A stretch of DNA of 64,000 nt from Prostheceraeus crozeri (Eukaryota; Platyhelminthes; Polycladida; Euryleptidae), in contig CAJQUW010010314.1 of NCBI GenBank assembly GCA_907163375.1, forward strand, positions 1 to 64,000, read 5' to 3'. Below the pieces are notes generated by a model, which was not told where the DNA came from, did not search any database, and saw only the letters and a program-made list of their open reading frames with translations. Position numbers and translations under genes: made by a program. Within the stretch, counting starts at the first letter, position 1. Each line of letters opens with the position of its first letter. Shown piece after piece: positions 45,603 to 57,458 of the stretch.

Positions 45603-47943
45603 CAGTGGTCGGATTTGGGCACGAATTCGTGCCCGGGCACGAATTTGTCGAAAGTGGGCACGAATACACGAAAAATGAGTGTGGGCACGAAAATTGGACC
45701 TCCTGAAATTCGTGCTCACCTTTTTCTGAGAATCACCTGAATTTTCGAACACAATGTGTAATGATAGCTGTATGCTTCATGCATTAATTCATTGTATGTA
45801 TTAAAACAACTTAATTTGTTGCTGATTCTCGAAATCAATTTCAAAATGGAAAATAAATTAAAATTACTCCTTAGCATAGTTCAGGTAACCACTTATAACT
45901 CTAACACATCACTGTTTCATCTACGCATTTACGTACAGAAGAAAACCAATCAGAAAAATGATAGATGACTCGGGTAATTTAAGTATTTTTTTAATTAATT
46001 TAACTGTAATTAAAGCTAATTCGATGGTACAGCATACTCTTCCAATTTTGGTGGTAGTATTTGATTATATAGTTTATACATGAAAAGAATTACCATGAGA
46101 TTGGTGTTATAATTATTTCTTTGTTCATTCAACTTATCAATTAGGTTTTACCATTAATTTTTCTTGATAATTGATGCTTCCAATGAGTAGTAGGCCTGTG
46201 TCGATAATCTGAAGCTCAACTGAATATTCCATAACTTCAGAATAGAAATTGTAGACACAATAATCCATGAATATAACTTATTTTTGATTGCCACCGGGCG
46301 CCTTGATCCTCCCGCCATTTGAAGTCTAGTTCCATCCAGATTGTATAGGCCTATGGGATGATACTTATCTTCAAGATACAGTTCGGCTCCCTAAGCACCG
46401 TTTTTGTCGAATAAGTCCATTATAACGCGTTTCGCAATCGTTTCTCGATAGTGGGCTACTGGCTCGAGCGCTCTCACTGAAATATTGTCATGTCTTTTGA
46501 AAGAGGACCGCAGTTCCAGCCAATTGAACTGTTATTTCCAGCCATAGTATTCGCAAAACGAATCATGTCGATTGTTTTCAATCTGAACCATATCCGTCGA
46601 CCAATTTATTAACTCGGACCGCTCTTGACTGTCGATAAGGGATCGTGGGTTGCCAAGATTAGGAATGATAGAAGTTTTGACATGTCTTTTCAATGTATTC
46701 TCGAGAATGCCGTATTGCCTGGGGACATTATAGATTAATATTCTACTGACTGTTATTGCCTTCTTAGCAGCAGCAATGCGTTTTTGCCTATCCATCGTCA
46801 GCCAAATAATGATAAAATACTTGCTTTCCAAAGAATTAGCTAAGTATCTAGCTGGTGTATTTTGATCTAGTTTGGTTTGCATTGAGTTTCTAACTTGCAA
46901 CAAATGTCTACTCAATGCATAGTTGTCTGTCGGCATTATATCACAAAATGTTGAGAAAATGTTGACTTTCCACGATGTGCATGCATGAGCAGCGAATTTT
47001 TGTCACATATCTATGGTCATCTACATAAAGAATATCGTGTAACATCACTTCTGCTGTAGAATTTTTGATCATTCGTATTGACGTGTGCCTACATATTACC
47101 GACATACTACATATTAGGTATCTATGCGTGATGTGTAGAATATCAGATTTCTTTAAGTAAGAAAATTATTTGATGGTAAATACCTCAAATACAGTAAATA
47201 CCTCCAAAATAGAGGTGCCTCCGAATCAGCCGAGTTGACCCTACAAAGATGCGCGGATCTCATCAGCATGCTGATCAATTGCCTACATTTTGTTTCGGTT
47301 CCTTTAACATTTTGGGCGATCATCAGCAGGCGAACCCACGACCAAAGGCATGCCCCACAAAGCTTATAAAAGGCTTGATGCAGTACAAACCAACTTAGAA
47401 GCCAACATAACAAAATGAACAGAAAATCAAAGATGATAATACGAAAAGACTCGTCAGAAAGATATGACGAGACTGAAAGATGCGGATGCAAGTCTGAAAG
47501 TTCTTATGAATGAAATGTCGAAACTAATGGATGAGAAAAATCGGGAATCAGAAATACTATTTCAAAAGTTCATGAAAAGAAGGATCAGTGCTTACCTTGA
47601 CAGTGACGATGATGATACTGTTCTTAAGAAGAAATGATTTTTATAAACTTTTCCACGTAATATGCGCACTACAAATAATACTCGTACTTGTAGCTAAATA
47701 CAAAGTGCATTTCGGCATATTTTCAGTGACTAGTTTCTATTGCATGTACAGTTTATACATGTACATGCAACAAATGTGCATTTACGGGCTCAAGAAAACA
47801 ATATGAAGATTATGCAATTCAATTACAATTGGATTTATAGTCATGCATATGAAGCAGTGAGTTCTTTGAGCTGGTGGCAGTGCATGGGCACGAATTTCGA
47901 GGGGTGGGCACAAAAATCCTGAAAATTCTAAATCCGACCACTG
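45603..47943. mobile_element. 2.3-kb DNA transposon inserted in the satellite
   Basis: Inverted ends CAGTGGTCGGATTTGGGCAC and CAGTGGTCGGATTTAGAATT, followed on each side by repeated GGGCACGAA motifs; flanked by the direct repeat GGTTTT (45597-45602, 47944-47949). A 6-bp duplication with CAG ends would suit a hAT subgroup, but the only coding remnant inside is pogo-like, so the superfamily is open. Removing the element restores the satellite unit. Confidence 0.78.
46380..46936 (-). pseudogene. pogo/jerky-like transposase N-terminal remnant
   Basis: The minus-strand frame has MDRQKRIAAAKKAITVSRIL, YNVPRQYGILENTLKRHVKT and LIDSQERSELINW, resembling the Psq helix-turn-helix (AAKxYNVPxSTLxxR) and the following linker of pogo/jerky-type transposases. 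Below 46535 another frame continues with SVRALEPVAHYRE and KRVIMDLFDKNGA, as in the second DNA-binding domain (SVRxPExxxHxR). The catalytic domain is not present. At least one frame break. Confidence 0.55.
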
Positions 47944-48170
47944 GGTTTTGTCTGCGATACTTTGCCTCAAAATGGTTGAGCTCTAATTTATTATTATCTA
48001 TGGCCTTAATGCATTAGTAATCAATGTATTTTTAGTTGCAGCACATGGTATATAATGTGTAGGCGCATAAAGATTCATAACTATTTAAAATTGAATCTTG
48101 GATTACTTTTAATCATATCAAAACTGAAAATGGCCCCAGCAAAGGTAACGTTTGGGTCCCTAGAAGATAT

Positions 48171-48282
48171 ATTCCGGATTTTTTCTGACACTGCATTCTT
48201 ATCCCTGGATTTAGGAGAATTGCCTATTCCGGATTTTTTTCTGACACTGCATTCTTATCCCTGGATTTAGGAGAATTGCCTA
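48171..48282 (+). repeat. 55-bp tandem duplication
   Basis: Two nearly identical copies of a 55-bp unit starting ATTCCGGATTTTTTCTGACA. The second has one extra T. Looks like a recent duplication by slippage or repair. Confidence 0.9.
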
Positions 48283-48289
48283 TCTCTCA

Positions 48290-49528
48290 AGTGGATATTG
48301 CTGTATTTAATTTCTTTAGTGAAAAAACTACAGTGAAGTCACAAAAGAACATAGAACTTATATAGAAACCAATCAAGTTAAGAATCATAGCTAGCCATTA
48401 TGTTCGAAGCAAGTGAGCTTTGACTTAATCAGCAAAATACACTCCAAAGTGTAAAATCCAATCGCCAAAAGGAATAGTAGCAACTTCAGCATAAAGCGGT
48501 AGCAATTCGATGCGAAAATTTTAGGTTATGTGCGGCATTTTATCAGAAGTTATCAGAAAATGCAGACAAGACTTCTGAGCAAGGTCCGCTGGTAGACTCC
48601 AGACTAGTGCCATCATAGTTGTCTCCTGTCCTCTCTCGAGTTCGATTGCATGATCCGACTGCTTAGAAGTCTAGCCAAACGTTTTTCCTCTTTTCCCACA
48701 AACACCCGTAGATGCCCGCGAACCCTAACCAATTTCTTTTGGAAATCGATCTTAGTCCAAATCGTACAGTTGCAGGTCTTGCACACAATGAGACCAACAC
48801 AATGTTTAGTGTTAAGATGGTAAAAACGTGTACATGATAAACTTCATTCCCTCAATGATTTGCTAAAAGATAATTGATATTTTCTGACGAATACATGGAT
48901 ATATAGAGTTAGCCAATTATCATAAGAGTTGTTGTGACGAAGATCTTCACAATTTGTAGCGATGGTGGTGATGAAGGGCAATTTGACAATCATCGAATCC
49001 ATCAGCTCTAATTCAATGTTGCGAACATGTGCGGATCAGTTTTGTTCCGAAGCGATCTTAAGATTCTACTAAGCATTAAATGAATCCTATAATTTTGGGA
49101 AATCGAGAGTTCTACCTTTCCAAAAATGATGTTTATATGCGGGTTTTCTCAAAAGCATGACAATATGCGGTCAATAAAACCGTATCATTCATAGGAGCTA
49201 ATTTGATTCCACAGCAGTTCTTGAAAAAAGCGGATTAAGCAAGGTGACAAGAAGCGGACTCGACTGCATAAATTAAAGCAAAATAAATTGTGATCTCTAG
49301 GCAGCTGCTTGGGCCATGGTCGCGTCCCCCTTGAAATGAGCTCACGCAACCTGTAGGGCTCATTCACCTTAGTTACCCTTGATCTAGCCAGCTGAAAATG
49401 TAGTGCAATGTGCATGTTTTTGTCCGCTTATATGGACCATAGTGTCCTCGAAGCAATACTTTATGATTAGCAATCTTTGGCTGTGCACCTATCGATGGCA
49501 GATGATATATCGAAATTTTTTATTGCAG
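48290..49528. other. upstream region of RIC1
   Basis: No coding exon recognised. An acceptor-like TTTTTTATTGCAG ends at 49528, suggesting that a non-coding 5' exon of RIC1 lies somewhere upstream in this stretch or further left. I cannot place the promoter. Confidence 0.35.
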
Positions 49529-49537
49529 GTGTGACAA

Positions 49538-49576
49538 ATGAGCCGAAGCTTCTCAGATGCAGCATGTACTTCATAA
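49538..49576 (+). promoter_or_regulatory. upstream open reading frame overlapping the RIC1 start
   Basis: ATG at 49538 in the presumed 5' leader opens a 12-codon frame (MSRSFSDAACTS) that overlaps the RIC1 ATG in a different phase and stops at 49574-49576. If the leader is transcribed as inferred, it would reduce initiation at RIC1. The inference depends on the upstream splice acceptor. Confidence 0.35.
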
Positions 49577-52500
49577 TTGATTGGCCGACGTTCTTAAAGT
49601 CGTATAACGTGGAGGACAAGGATGTATTTATTTCGAGAAACATTTCTAGTACCCATTTATGTATTGCTGGTCACACCGATGTATCGATAATATGTTCTCG
49701 AACGCAGTCTGTTTGTATAAGGTATTATCGGTCCCTAGATAGCATTGATGAATACGGCGTTAATTCAGCTGTTACATGGCGAGCTGATTCTAGTCACATA
49801 GCGATTGGTACAAGAAAAGGGTTTATTCTGATATACGCTATCAGTGGATTGACGAATGCTCCTGATGAACGAAAGATCAATGCACCGGTTGTTAATATAG
49901 ACTGGTGTTCGTCTGAAAGACAACTGATGTTGGTGAATGCAGTTGAATTGCCTAGCCCTATTCATTGCTATGGTCGATTAAAAGACGATATTCTTGCTGG
50001 ACTTGCAGATGGAACAATCATGCGCGTAAGATGGACTGGTCAAATTCTAACGAAGCAGACAGTGGTACTGAAGGACATTCAATTCTATTATGATCTCGAA
50101 CAATCACGAGCCAGTCGGTTAAATGATGATGAGGCATTTTGTACCCACATCGACTGGTGCTCGAGTTTTGGTGGACTTCTTATTCGTCTATCTAACGGTC
50201 GATGCGCGTTACTAACAACTTCAAATGATCGCATTTTCATGAACACGATCGAAGGGATTTGGGCGGAAAATTTGCGGTGTGTGACCTGTTCTGCAGCCAA
50301 TAACAGATATCGTGTATTCGCATTGGGAAATTTGAATGGCGAAGGTGCCATCTTCAGTATGGATGAAACCACCGGCGCCCTCGAAATGCAGAATAAGCTA
50401 AGTATTTCCACCCGAGAATATCCCGATGCTGAAAGGGCCACGGGAGCAGTTCGTCAGATGGCATGGTCCCCAGATGGATGCGCATTAGTTTTGGCGTGGG
50501 AGAAGGGATGTTTCAGCGTTTGGTCGGTCTTCGGGAGTTTGTTATTTTCCTCTCTAGGGGAATCGTACGGCTCTCTGTTCACCAACTATGACTTGGTCTG
50601 CTTGGAATGGGGCTGCGATGGTTATCTCCTCTGGTCTGTATTTGTAGAAAAGAATGAAGATAACCATGTTGATGACTTCTCTCGATTGAGTATTGTCAGC
50701 TTCAAATTTGCCAAAAGTCCTCTTTCTAACAATCCAAATATTTACAATCAACAGCATTTAATGTTGCAAACTGATACTCACATCTACGTGAATGAAAGTA
50801 TTGTTGGCACGAAAAGCCCAGATAATCAACACTGGCACGTCTCGTACTTACCTCAAACTTATCTCAAATATGCTTGGCCTTTGAGATTCTCGTGCATTGA
50901 TGAAAGTGGGATGTTTGTGGCAGTCGCAGGCACTTGCGGATTGGCGCATTACTCTTTGGTGACCCGCAAATGGAAATTGTTTGGAAATGAAACTCAAGAA
51001 AGCAATATGGAAGTGACTGGCTCCATCTGTTGGTGGCATGACAATATTTGTTTGCTTTGTTATAATAATCAAGAAAATAAGCACGAAATTCGCATTTATC
51101 CCCGCTCTCCGAAATTAGACAATGCATTTGCTACAATATTATCCCTTCCATCAGAAGGTCTCCTTCTCAATGTATTTCGCGATATTTTGATCGTCTTTTG
51201 TGCCGATAGTCATATCAATTTGTATACTCTGGAGCAAGTTAATGAGAAAGGGATTACTATTCGTTTGCGGAAATTGCAGGAAATTGCTGTTACTTCCTTC
51301 ATATCTTTTCCTCGATCTGTTACCAGCATCTCCCTCACCTCCCTTAGATCTGAAATAAATGTGACCAAGACAACAAGTCCTAGGGCCGAGGAGGTGGAAT
51401 CCATCTTGATCAATTATGCAGGACGACTTTTGATGTTCCAACGAGACTGGTCATCCTATCATCAGCTGTCATCCACTTTGTCTGCGGGTGGTCGGAAGCG
51501 GAAGTATCTGCCTTTTTCGCTCTGCTCTCCCAATGTTTTGGCATCTTGCGTTGAAGTGCTTTGGACTTGCGCTGGTAGTGATCGAACATCCGGGGTCTTC
51601 AAAGTAGGAGAGACGGAAATGGAGAATGGACTGCTGAACGATTCGTCGGCCAAATGGTTAACAGATGCATTGTGGCTGAACTGTGGTAGTGCTGGCATGC
51701 GTGTTTGGCTTCCCTTGATAGCTCAGGACAACAGGGCTCCGCACTTTCTTTCTCGACGTATCATGCTCCCATTTCAAGCTGAAGTGTATACGCTGGTCGT
51801 GACGTTCGAAGAGACGTTGCTGTTAGGAGCTGTTAGTGAATTACGGTGTAATATGCCATCGGTCAGCACTGCCACGAAAGAACACGCTTTTGCAGGGATG
51901 CCGTTTGCGTTATTAGAAAAGAAAAGAGAAATCTACCTCCACAGAATAGTGAAGCAGTTGCTGAGAAAGAATCTTGGAGTTCACGCATTGAGTCTGTCGC
52001 GGTATTATCGCAACAAGCCATATTTCAACCATTGCTTGGAGTTACTTCTTCATGAGGTGTTAGAAGAGGAAGCCGCCTCCAAAGAGCCAATTCCGGATCC
52101 ATTACTTCCTCGAGTTATCGCATTTATTCAGGAATTCCCTGAATACTTGTCGACTGTTGCCCAGTGTGCTCGCAAGACCGAAATTGCATTGTGGCATTAC
52201 CTCTTCTCTGCAACTGGCAATCCAAAAGATATATTTGAGAGCTGTCTTATGTCAGATGATCTGGAAACAGCAGCCTCGTATTTAATCATTCTGCAGAATA
52301 TGGAAGCGCCGGCTCTAAGCAAGCAACATGCCATTCTTTTGCTCGACGCTGCCTTGAACAAAAACAAGTGGTCACTTGTCTGTAATCTAATTCGGTTCCT
52401 TCGCTCCATACAAACTTCTGATGTGGTTGAGGATACTCAGGGCATGCAACCCATCCAGAAGAAGTCAACAAGGAACAGTTACATAGCTGCCAGCAGTCCT

Positions 52501-53805
52501 CCAGTGAGTCCGCATGACGCTATTGTTGTCGAGCGGAAGCGACATGAATCTAGTGGACATAAGAATTCAACTAGTCAACAACCACCTCTCATTTCTCCAA
52601 ACAGCTACATTGGCTCAGAGGAAATGGACACAATCTTGCTGCGACATGCTCGTCGACTGCTCAAATCCTACAGACTGAAAGACTTGTTCTCGTTCGTTGC
52701 TAATACAGATTTTGAGAATCATCAGTTCATCACATGGCTTCGAAAGGAGCGAAGCAAGTGTGCGAGCATCTCGGATTATGTAGAAGCTATCAAGAGTCTA
52801 CATCAGGACTTTCATTGGCCGATGCCTTTATCCAAGAATCAAAATTTGAGCACTGACTCTTCAATGTCGTTTTTGTATTCTACTAAAGAATTGAAGATAC
52901 CCTTTCAACGGCAGACAGAATCCCCGTGTGATGAGTTCGATGTTTCTTCCCGTACTACCGACGTGTTCCTGGACATCACCGATAAAGTCAGCGTTAACTC
53001 ACATCATGTGATCGAGTCGGATACCAGCTCCATTATCAGTGATTTCGACAGTGTTTACGGACGGCAGTTTGAAGAGACTACTCCACAACAGTATGAGCTT
53101 GACCTATCCATTGTGTGTCAAGAAATTGCAAATAAAGGTCCCCCTGCGAGTGAAGTGCAGTTGCGTTATCTACTATTCGTCATGACTGAAGCCTCGTGCT
53201 ACGAGTGGTGTGTCTTGATTTCTATAATTCTTCGTGATCCTGTTTCACTAAATAAGGGCTTCAATGCCGTGATGGAAGTAGGATTGCAAGAGACCCGTAT
53301 TCGTGTAAGAAATGGATTACAGACTCTACAGACGTGGGCTGATAACCATTGTCTCGGTTATTCTGCCTTCCTTTCTGCTATCAAACCTAATGTTCGCTTG
53401 GACAATTCTTTATCTGTTAATATTCCATCACCTCCTATCCCTCCTCAAACACATCCCTCCCAACTCAACAGTATTAGCTCCACGACGACGAATTGTAATG
53501 CCTGTCCGAACAGTCTTGGTGCTGCATTCGATGCCTCGTGTGAACTGTCTCCGATGAATGAAAACTTGGATGTTTCTTGCAACAGTGAATTATCAAAGAC
53601 TTCCCATGCTAGTCGTCTGACAGTGATATCTCCCAAATCGGAAGGTTTTACCAACACTCGCAATCATGATCTTCACTCTGCATCATATTCTACGCCGAAG
53701 GAAAGTTTCAGCGACAGTGTAAGACGAGATGAGAACGACATGGAATTAGTGCATTATGAGACGAATTGTTCTGAGGACAACGCCTATCGGTGTTTGTTAT
53801 CATGA
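49564..53805 (+). CDS. RIC1: RIC1, Rab6A-GEF complex partner protein 1
   Basis: Ric1 pairs with Rgp1 to activate Rab6 on Golgi membranes, promoting retrograde traffic from endosomes. The frame shows the family along its whole length: an N-terminal WD40-type propeller (YFIIDWP, AVTWRADSSHIAIGT, VRQMAWSPDGCALVLAWEKG, FSVWSVFGSLL), then WPLRFSCID, LAHYSLVTRKWKLFGNETQE, ALWLNCGSAGMRVWLPL, and the RIC1 domain (IYLHRIVKQLLRKNLG, LLLHEVLEEEAASKEPIPDP, ALWHYLFSATGNPKD, AASYLIILQNMEAP), and QLRYLLF near the C-terminus. I take ATG 49564 (MYFIIDWP) as start because human RIC1 begins MYFLSGWP and a splice acceptor lies just upstream; this gives 1,413 residues, close to the human 1,423. An in-frame ATG at 49495 precedes that acceptor. 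The coding region has no intron, unusual for this gene in animals. No disabling change is seen. Confidence 0.97.
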   Translation: MYFIIDWPTFLKSYNVEDKDVFISRNISSTHLCIAGHTDVSIICSRTQSVCIRYYRSLDSIDEYGVNSAVTWRADSSHIAIGTRKGFILIYAISGLTNAPDERKINAPVVNIDWCSSERQLMLVNAVELPSPIHCYGRLKDDILAGLADGTIMRVRWTGQILTKQTVVLKDIQFYYDLEQSRASRLNDDEAFCTHIDWCSSFGGLLIRLSNGRCALLTTSNDRIFMNTIEGIWAENLRCVTCSAANNRYRVFALGNLNGEGAIFSMDETTGALEMQNKLSISTREYPDAERATGAVRQMAWSPDGCALVLAWEKGCFSVWSVFGSLLFSSLGESYGSLFTNYDLVCLEWGCDGYLLWSVFVEKNEDNHVDDFSRLSIVSFKFAKSPLSNNPNIYNQQHLMLQTDTHIYVNESIVGTKSPDNQHWHVSYLPQTYLKYAWPLRFSCIDESGMFVAVAGTCGLAHYSLVTRKWKLFGNETQESNMEVTGSICWWHDNICLLCYNNQENKHEIRIYPRSPKLDNAFATILSLPSEGLLLNVFRDILIVFCADSHINLYTLEQVNEKGITIRLRKLQEIAVTSFISFPRSVTSISLTSLRSEINVTKTTSPRAEEVESILINYAGRLLMFQRDWSSYHQLSSTLSAGGRKRKYLPFSLCSPNVLASCVEVLWTCAGSDRTSGVFKVGETEMENGLLNDSSAKWLTDALWLNCGSAGMRVWLPLIAQDNRAPHFLSRRIMLPFQAEVYTLVVTFEETLLLGAVSELRCNMPSVSTATKEHAFAGMPFALLEKKREIYLHRIVKQLLRKNLGVHALSLSRYYRNKPYFNHCLELLLHEVLEEEAASKEPIPDPLLPRVIAFIQEFPEYLSTVAQCARKTEIALWHYLFSATGNPKDIFESCLMSDDLETAASYLIILQNMEAPALSKQHAILLLDAALNKNKWSLVCNLIRFLRSIQTSDVVEDTQGMQPIQKKSTRNSYIAASSPPVSPHDAIVVERKRHESSGHKNSTSQQPPLISPNSYIGSEEMDTILLRHARRLLKSYRLKDLFSFVANTDFENHQFITWLRKERSKCASISDYVEAIKSLHQDFHWPMPLSKNQNLSTDSSMSFLYSTKELKIPFQRQTESPCDEFDVSSRTTDVFLDITDKVSVNSHHVIESDTSSIISDFDSVYGRQFEETTPQQYELDLSIVCQEIANKGPPASEVQLRYLLFVMTEASCYEWCVLISIILRDPVSLNKGFNAVMEVGLQETRIRVRNGLQTLQTWADNHCLGYSAFLSAIKPNVRLDNSLSVNIPSPPIPPQTHPSQLNSISSTTTNCNACPNSLGAAFDASCELSPMNENLDVSCNSELSKTSHASRLTVISPKSEGFTNTRNHDLHSASYSTPKESFSDSVRRDENDMELVHYETNCSEDNAYRCLLS

Positions 53806-54746
53806 TGCAATGAAATTATGACCTGAGGGTTAAACGGGTTCTGTGCTATCTTTTAAAGGTAATAGTTTTGTAGTTCTACGAAGGTCTTTATGCTCCAGCA
53901 GTATTAAATATTTTTATTATTCGAAATCATAGTGATCGAATTTCATATAAATCTTGAAACTGGTTGATGAGTGAAAAATCTCGTGTTTATTCATATATGT
54001 TCTAGATATCCAACATCATTGGACTTCAATTTCATAGCTATTTTTCTCTTAGTTTGACTTAGCATTGACTCTCACTACACAGAAACTTAGCTATGGACAC
54101 TACAGTCCAGATGTAAGATATCTACATAAGGCCATGTTTCAAGTCCATGCTTCCCTCAGGTGACAATGTGCCAATGATTTCAGTATTTTATGGATGACTA
54201 ATACATTTGTATGAATTTCGGAGAAATGCTGAGACGGATTGTGTCGTATGAAACTTCGCTGTAAATTTTATTAGATCTTGCCGCATGCGCTGTTGGCTTG
54301 TTGAAAGGCATGAAGTCTGGTCATTGTGTCTTGGCACGTAAATTTGTAAACATCAACTCATGGATGTCTTTCCTTGTAAATACAAATGTATTAAGCACTC
54401 GACTGTTTTGTTTGAAAATCATGTAATTTTCATGCTCTTTCTAACGCCGTTGAACCAAGAATTTAAGTGAATCAACTGAGGAATTGAATTGGCATTGAAA
54501 ACAAGGTAAACCTGACAGACAAGATTATCAATTAAAGCAAAGTAGCATCGGAAATCGAAGCAGGGTCTTATTTGATGTGTGCCGCATTTCTTTCAATACT
54601 AGGCGGACCTAAGTTTTTGATGCAACATTATCTGAACATCTGGACAAGTGTTTGATGGCACCGATAACCTCCCTCGATTTGTAGCACACCTTCAGATCGT
54701 TGATTTAATAGTGGTCGTCTCTAAAGTACTGCTGTATTAGTCCACT
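53806..54746 (+). other. RIC1 3' untranslated and downstream region
   Basis: No further gene. Possible polyadenylation signals ATTAAA at 53903-53908 and 54531-54536. The position of the mRNA end cannot be fixed from sequence. Confidence 0.45.
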
Positions 54747-55131
54747 CAGGGTGGCCGACGGCTTTCGGGTGTATACCCAGATTTTGATGTTAGGTAAATA
54801 TATCCGAATTATGAAATTTTCGGGAAATTTACCCGAATTTTAGTAGTATAGTATCGTATTTATTTTTCAAAACAGTTTTTTTCGATTTTTCAAACTTGTG
54901 ATTTGAGAAAATACGTGTATGTTTCTCATGAAATGTTCGTCATTAGACTATTTCTGCTTTTCGCCCAGTATTGATTTTTCGTAATATTTTCCTGATATCA
55001 CATATCTGCATTGATCAGCGAATGAAATATTGGTTATGAATTGTGGCAGTGTCTATTCTCTACTACTAAATTGGGAATCCATGGCACCAAAAATATACCC
55101 GAATTATATTTTCGGAGCCGTGCGGCCCCTG
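54747..55131. mobile_element. small hAT-like MITE
   Basis: Inverted ends CAGGGTGGCCGACGGCT and CAGGGGCCGCACGGCT about 385 bp apart, with repeated CCGAATT/AATTCGG motifs inside. A target duplication is not clear (AGTCCACT on the left, GTCTGCTA on the right). Probably an old non-autonomous copy. Confidence 0.55.
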
Positions 55132-55744
55132 GTCTGCTATTTGAGACAAGAAGCGCGACCTATGCCTCTAAGCGCCAAACCCGTCAATTGACGACTGCTT
55201 ATCTTCGCCACTATTAATGTATTTTTTCTGCTCAAGAATGCCGTACAATATCTATTCTCTCAAGAACTGCAATATCACATACCTATACTACATAAAACCA
55301 AATAAAAGTAATGCAATTTATTCACTGTTGCTACTACTATTTATATTGATTGCTGAATGTGAATATTTTTATTCCATCTCATTAGTCAGATTCAGATATC
55401 TTATTTTCTACGTTGCTGTATGTACGTCATGGTGTCGAGAGTTGGATTTTGGCTTACTCGCCACAACAGACCGTAAAGGGGCTTTCACACGAATGCGAAT
55501 TTCATTGCGAATCACGGCGAATTGAAATTCGCAGAAGTTCGCAATGAAGTCTCACTGAGATTTTGTCATGGTTATGACCTTGAAACCGTTGACTGCGATT
55601 CCAATAGGATATGCCACGACTGCTATGAGATTCCACCACGACTCATAGAGATATCCCTGCGAATGCTTGAGACATCATGACGATTTAATGAAATAAGGTG
55701 TACATGGCTACATAAATTATTCACTTTTCAAACATAGGCTTTGG

Positions 55745-57458
55745 ATGATGGACGTCATATTGTCGCCAGACGACGCTTCGTGCTTTTATTCTTTAATTGA
55801 AGAAGAAAATATTCTTCTAGCTGCCACAGCATTGATACGACGAAAGCAAAGAAGAAATCGTATAAGATCTGTATGGATAAAAAAATTGTATTTGCGTCGA
55901 CCACTTCTTGGAGCGTATGAAAAACTTATGGTTGAATTGCGGATAGAAGATACTCCAAGCTTTAAAAATTTTCTCCGTATAGACCCCCAATTGTTTCAGG
56001 AACTGCTTCGTCGTGTTGGGCCTCGAATTGAGAAGAATGAAACAATAATGCGAAAGCCTTTGGAACCAGGTCTACGGCTCGCGATGACCATGCGGTACTT
56101 AGCTACTGGGAACTCTTATAAAAGTCTACAATATGAATTCAGAGTGGCTCATAATACAATTTCGATTTTGATTCTTGAAGTTTGTGAGGCTATAATTCAG
56201 GAATATACCGAAGAAGTTCTTGCACATCCCCAAACCGAAGCAGAATGGAAGGATATCGCCTCAGAATTTTCCAAGCGTTGGAACTTTCATAACACAATCG
56301 GTTCAATTGACGGGAAACATATCGCTATTCGCTGTCCATCCAATGCAGGATCACTTTATTTCAATTATAAAGGATTCCATTCTATTGTTCTACTGGCCCT
56401 TGTTGATGCAAATTACGATTTATATTCATTGGTGTGGGAGCTAATGGTAACTGCTCTGATGGTGGGATATTTAAAGATTGCGATTTGTTTGAGGCTTTGC
56501 AGACTGGGAGAACTGGCATTCCATCTCCGGAACCTTTACCAAATGATACTCAACCGATACCTTACTCTATCGTTGGAGATGATGCTTTCGCGTTACGGAC
56601 TTGGCTTATGAAACCTTATCCTCGAAGCAGATTTCTTGACAGACGTGAGAGGATATTCAACTACAGATTATCCCGTGCGAGGCGGGTAGTAGAAAACACT
56701 TTCGGGATACTTGCTCACAGGTTAGTATTTGAATATGATCTATATTACAATTTATTTTACAATCTATTTACAATAGGCCACGCATAAATGTCAGTAGATA
56801 AATAGTGATTTATCTTCATTGATGATTCCATATGGAATTTCATTTTTGAAACAACACTAAATTCTAAATATTTCAACAATATAACTTATACTTGAAATAT
56901 AACTTATACTGAGGGTAAAACCTTATGAAATATAACTTTTCTATGACAGAATATTTCAGAAATATCAACAAAGGAAATATATTTACATTTTATCCTACTG
57001 TACGTAAACTTGAAAAAGAGTTTTGAGTTTGGTAGATAATTATCAAACTTCTCTCAAATTTCTTTTGTGAGGCAATTTATTATACTCGCACATGTACATG
57101 TATGTAGGTGGACTATATGCATTGCAATATATATATTTGTTTTTTCAGGTTCCGCTGTTTGCTCACCACTATGCAACAACATCCAACTAATGTTCGAACC
57201 ATAGTGATGGCCACCTGCGTCCTGCACAATCTTATTCGTACTCGACATCCGTCTCATATCATACAGGAAGTTGACCGAGAAGATATCGGTACTCATGTCA
57301 TCGTACCTGGTTCATGGCGTGACTCAATGAATCTCCTTGGTTTACGAAGTCAGCATGGCAATACCTCACTTTCAGCGGCTAAACGACAGCGCGATTATTT
57401 GAAAGACTACTATAATTCCTCTATTGGGAAATTACCCTGGCAAGAAAATATGATTTAA
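55745..57458 (+). pseudogene. PIF/Harbinger transposase of element 2, two exons, one frameshift
   Basis: Exon 1 starts MMDVILSPDDASC and runs to 56720; exon 2 is 57149-57458. Core motifs: FRVAHNTISILILEVCEAII, the first aspartate in GSIDGKHIAIRCP, the GANGNCSDGGIF block, VGDDAFALRTWLMKPY (second aspartate), YRLSRARRVVENTFGILAHR (glutamate), then after the intron FRCLLTTMQQHP and ATCVLHNLIR. The intron (56721-57148) has donor GTTAGT and acceptor TTTTTTCAG, joining H-R-F-R in phase as in related elements. A single base appears missing near 56425, where the frame changes from DANYDLYS to GANGNCSD. Otherwise full length (about 420 residues). Confidence 0.9.
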
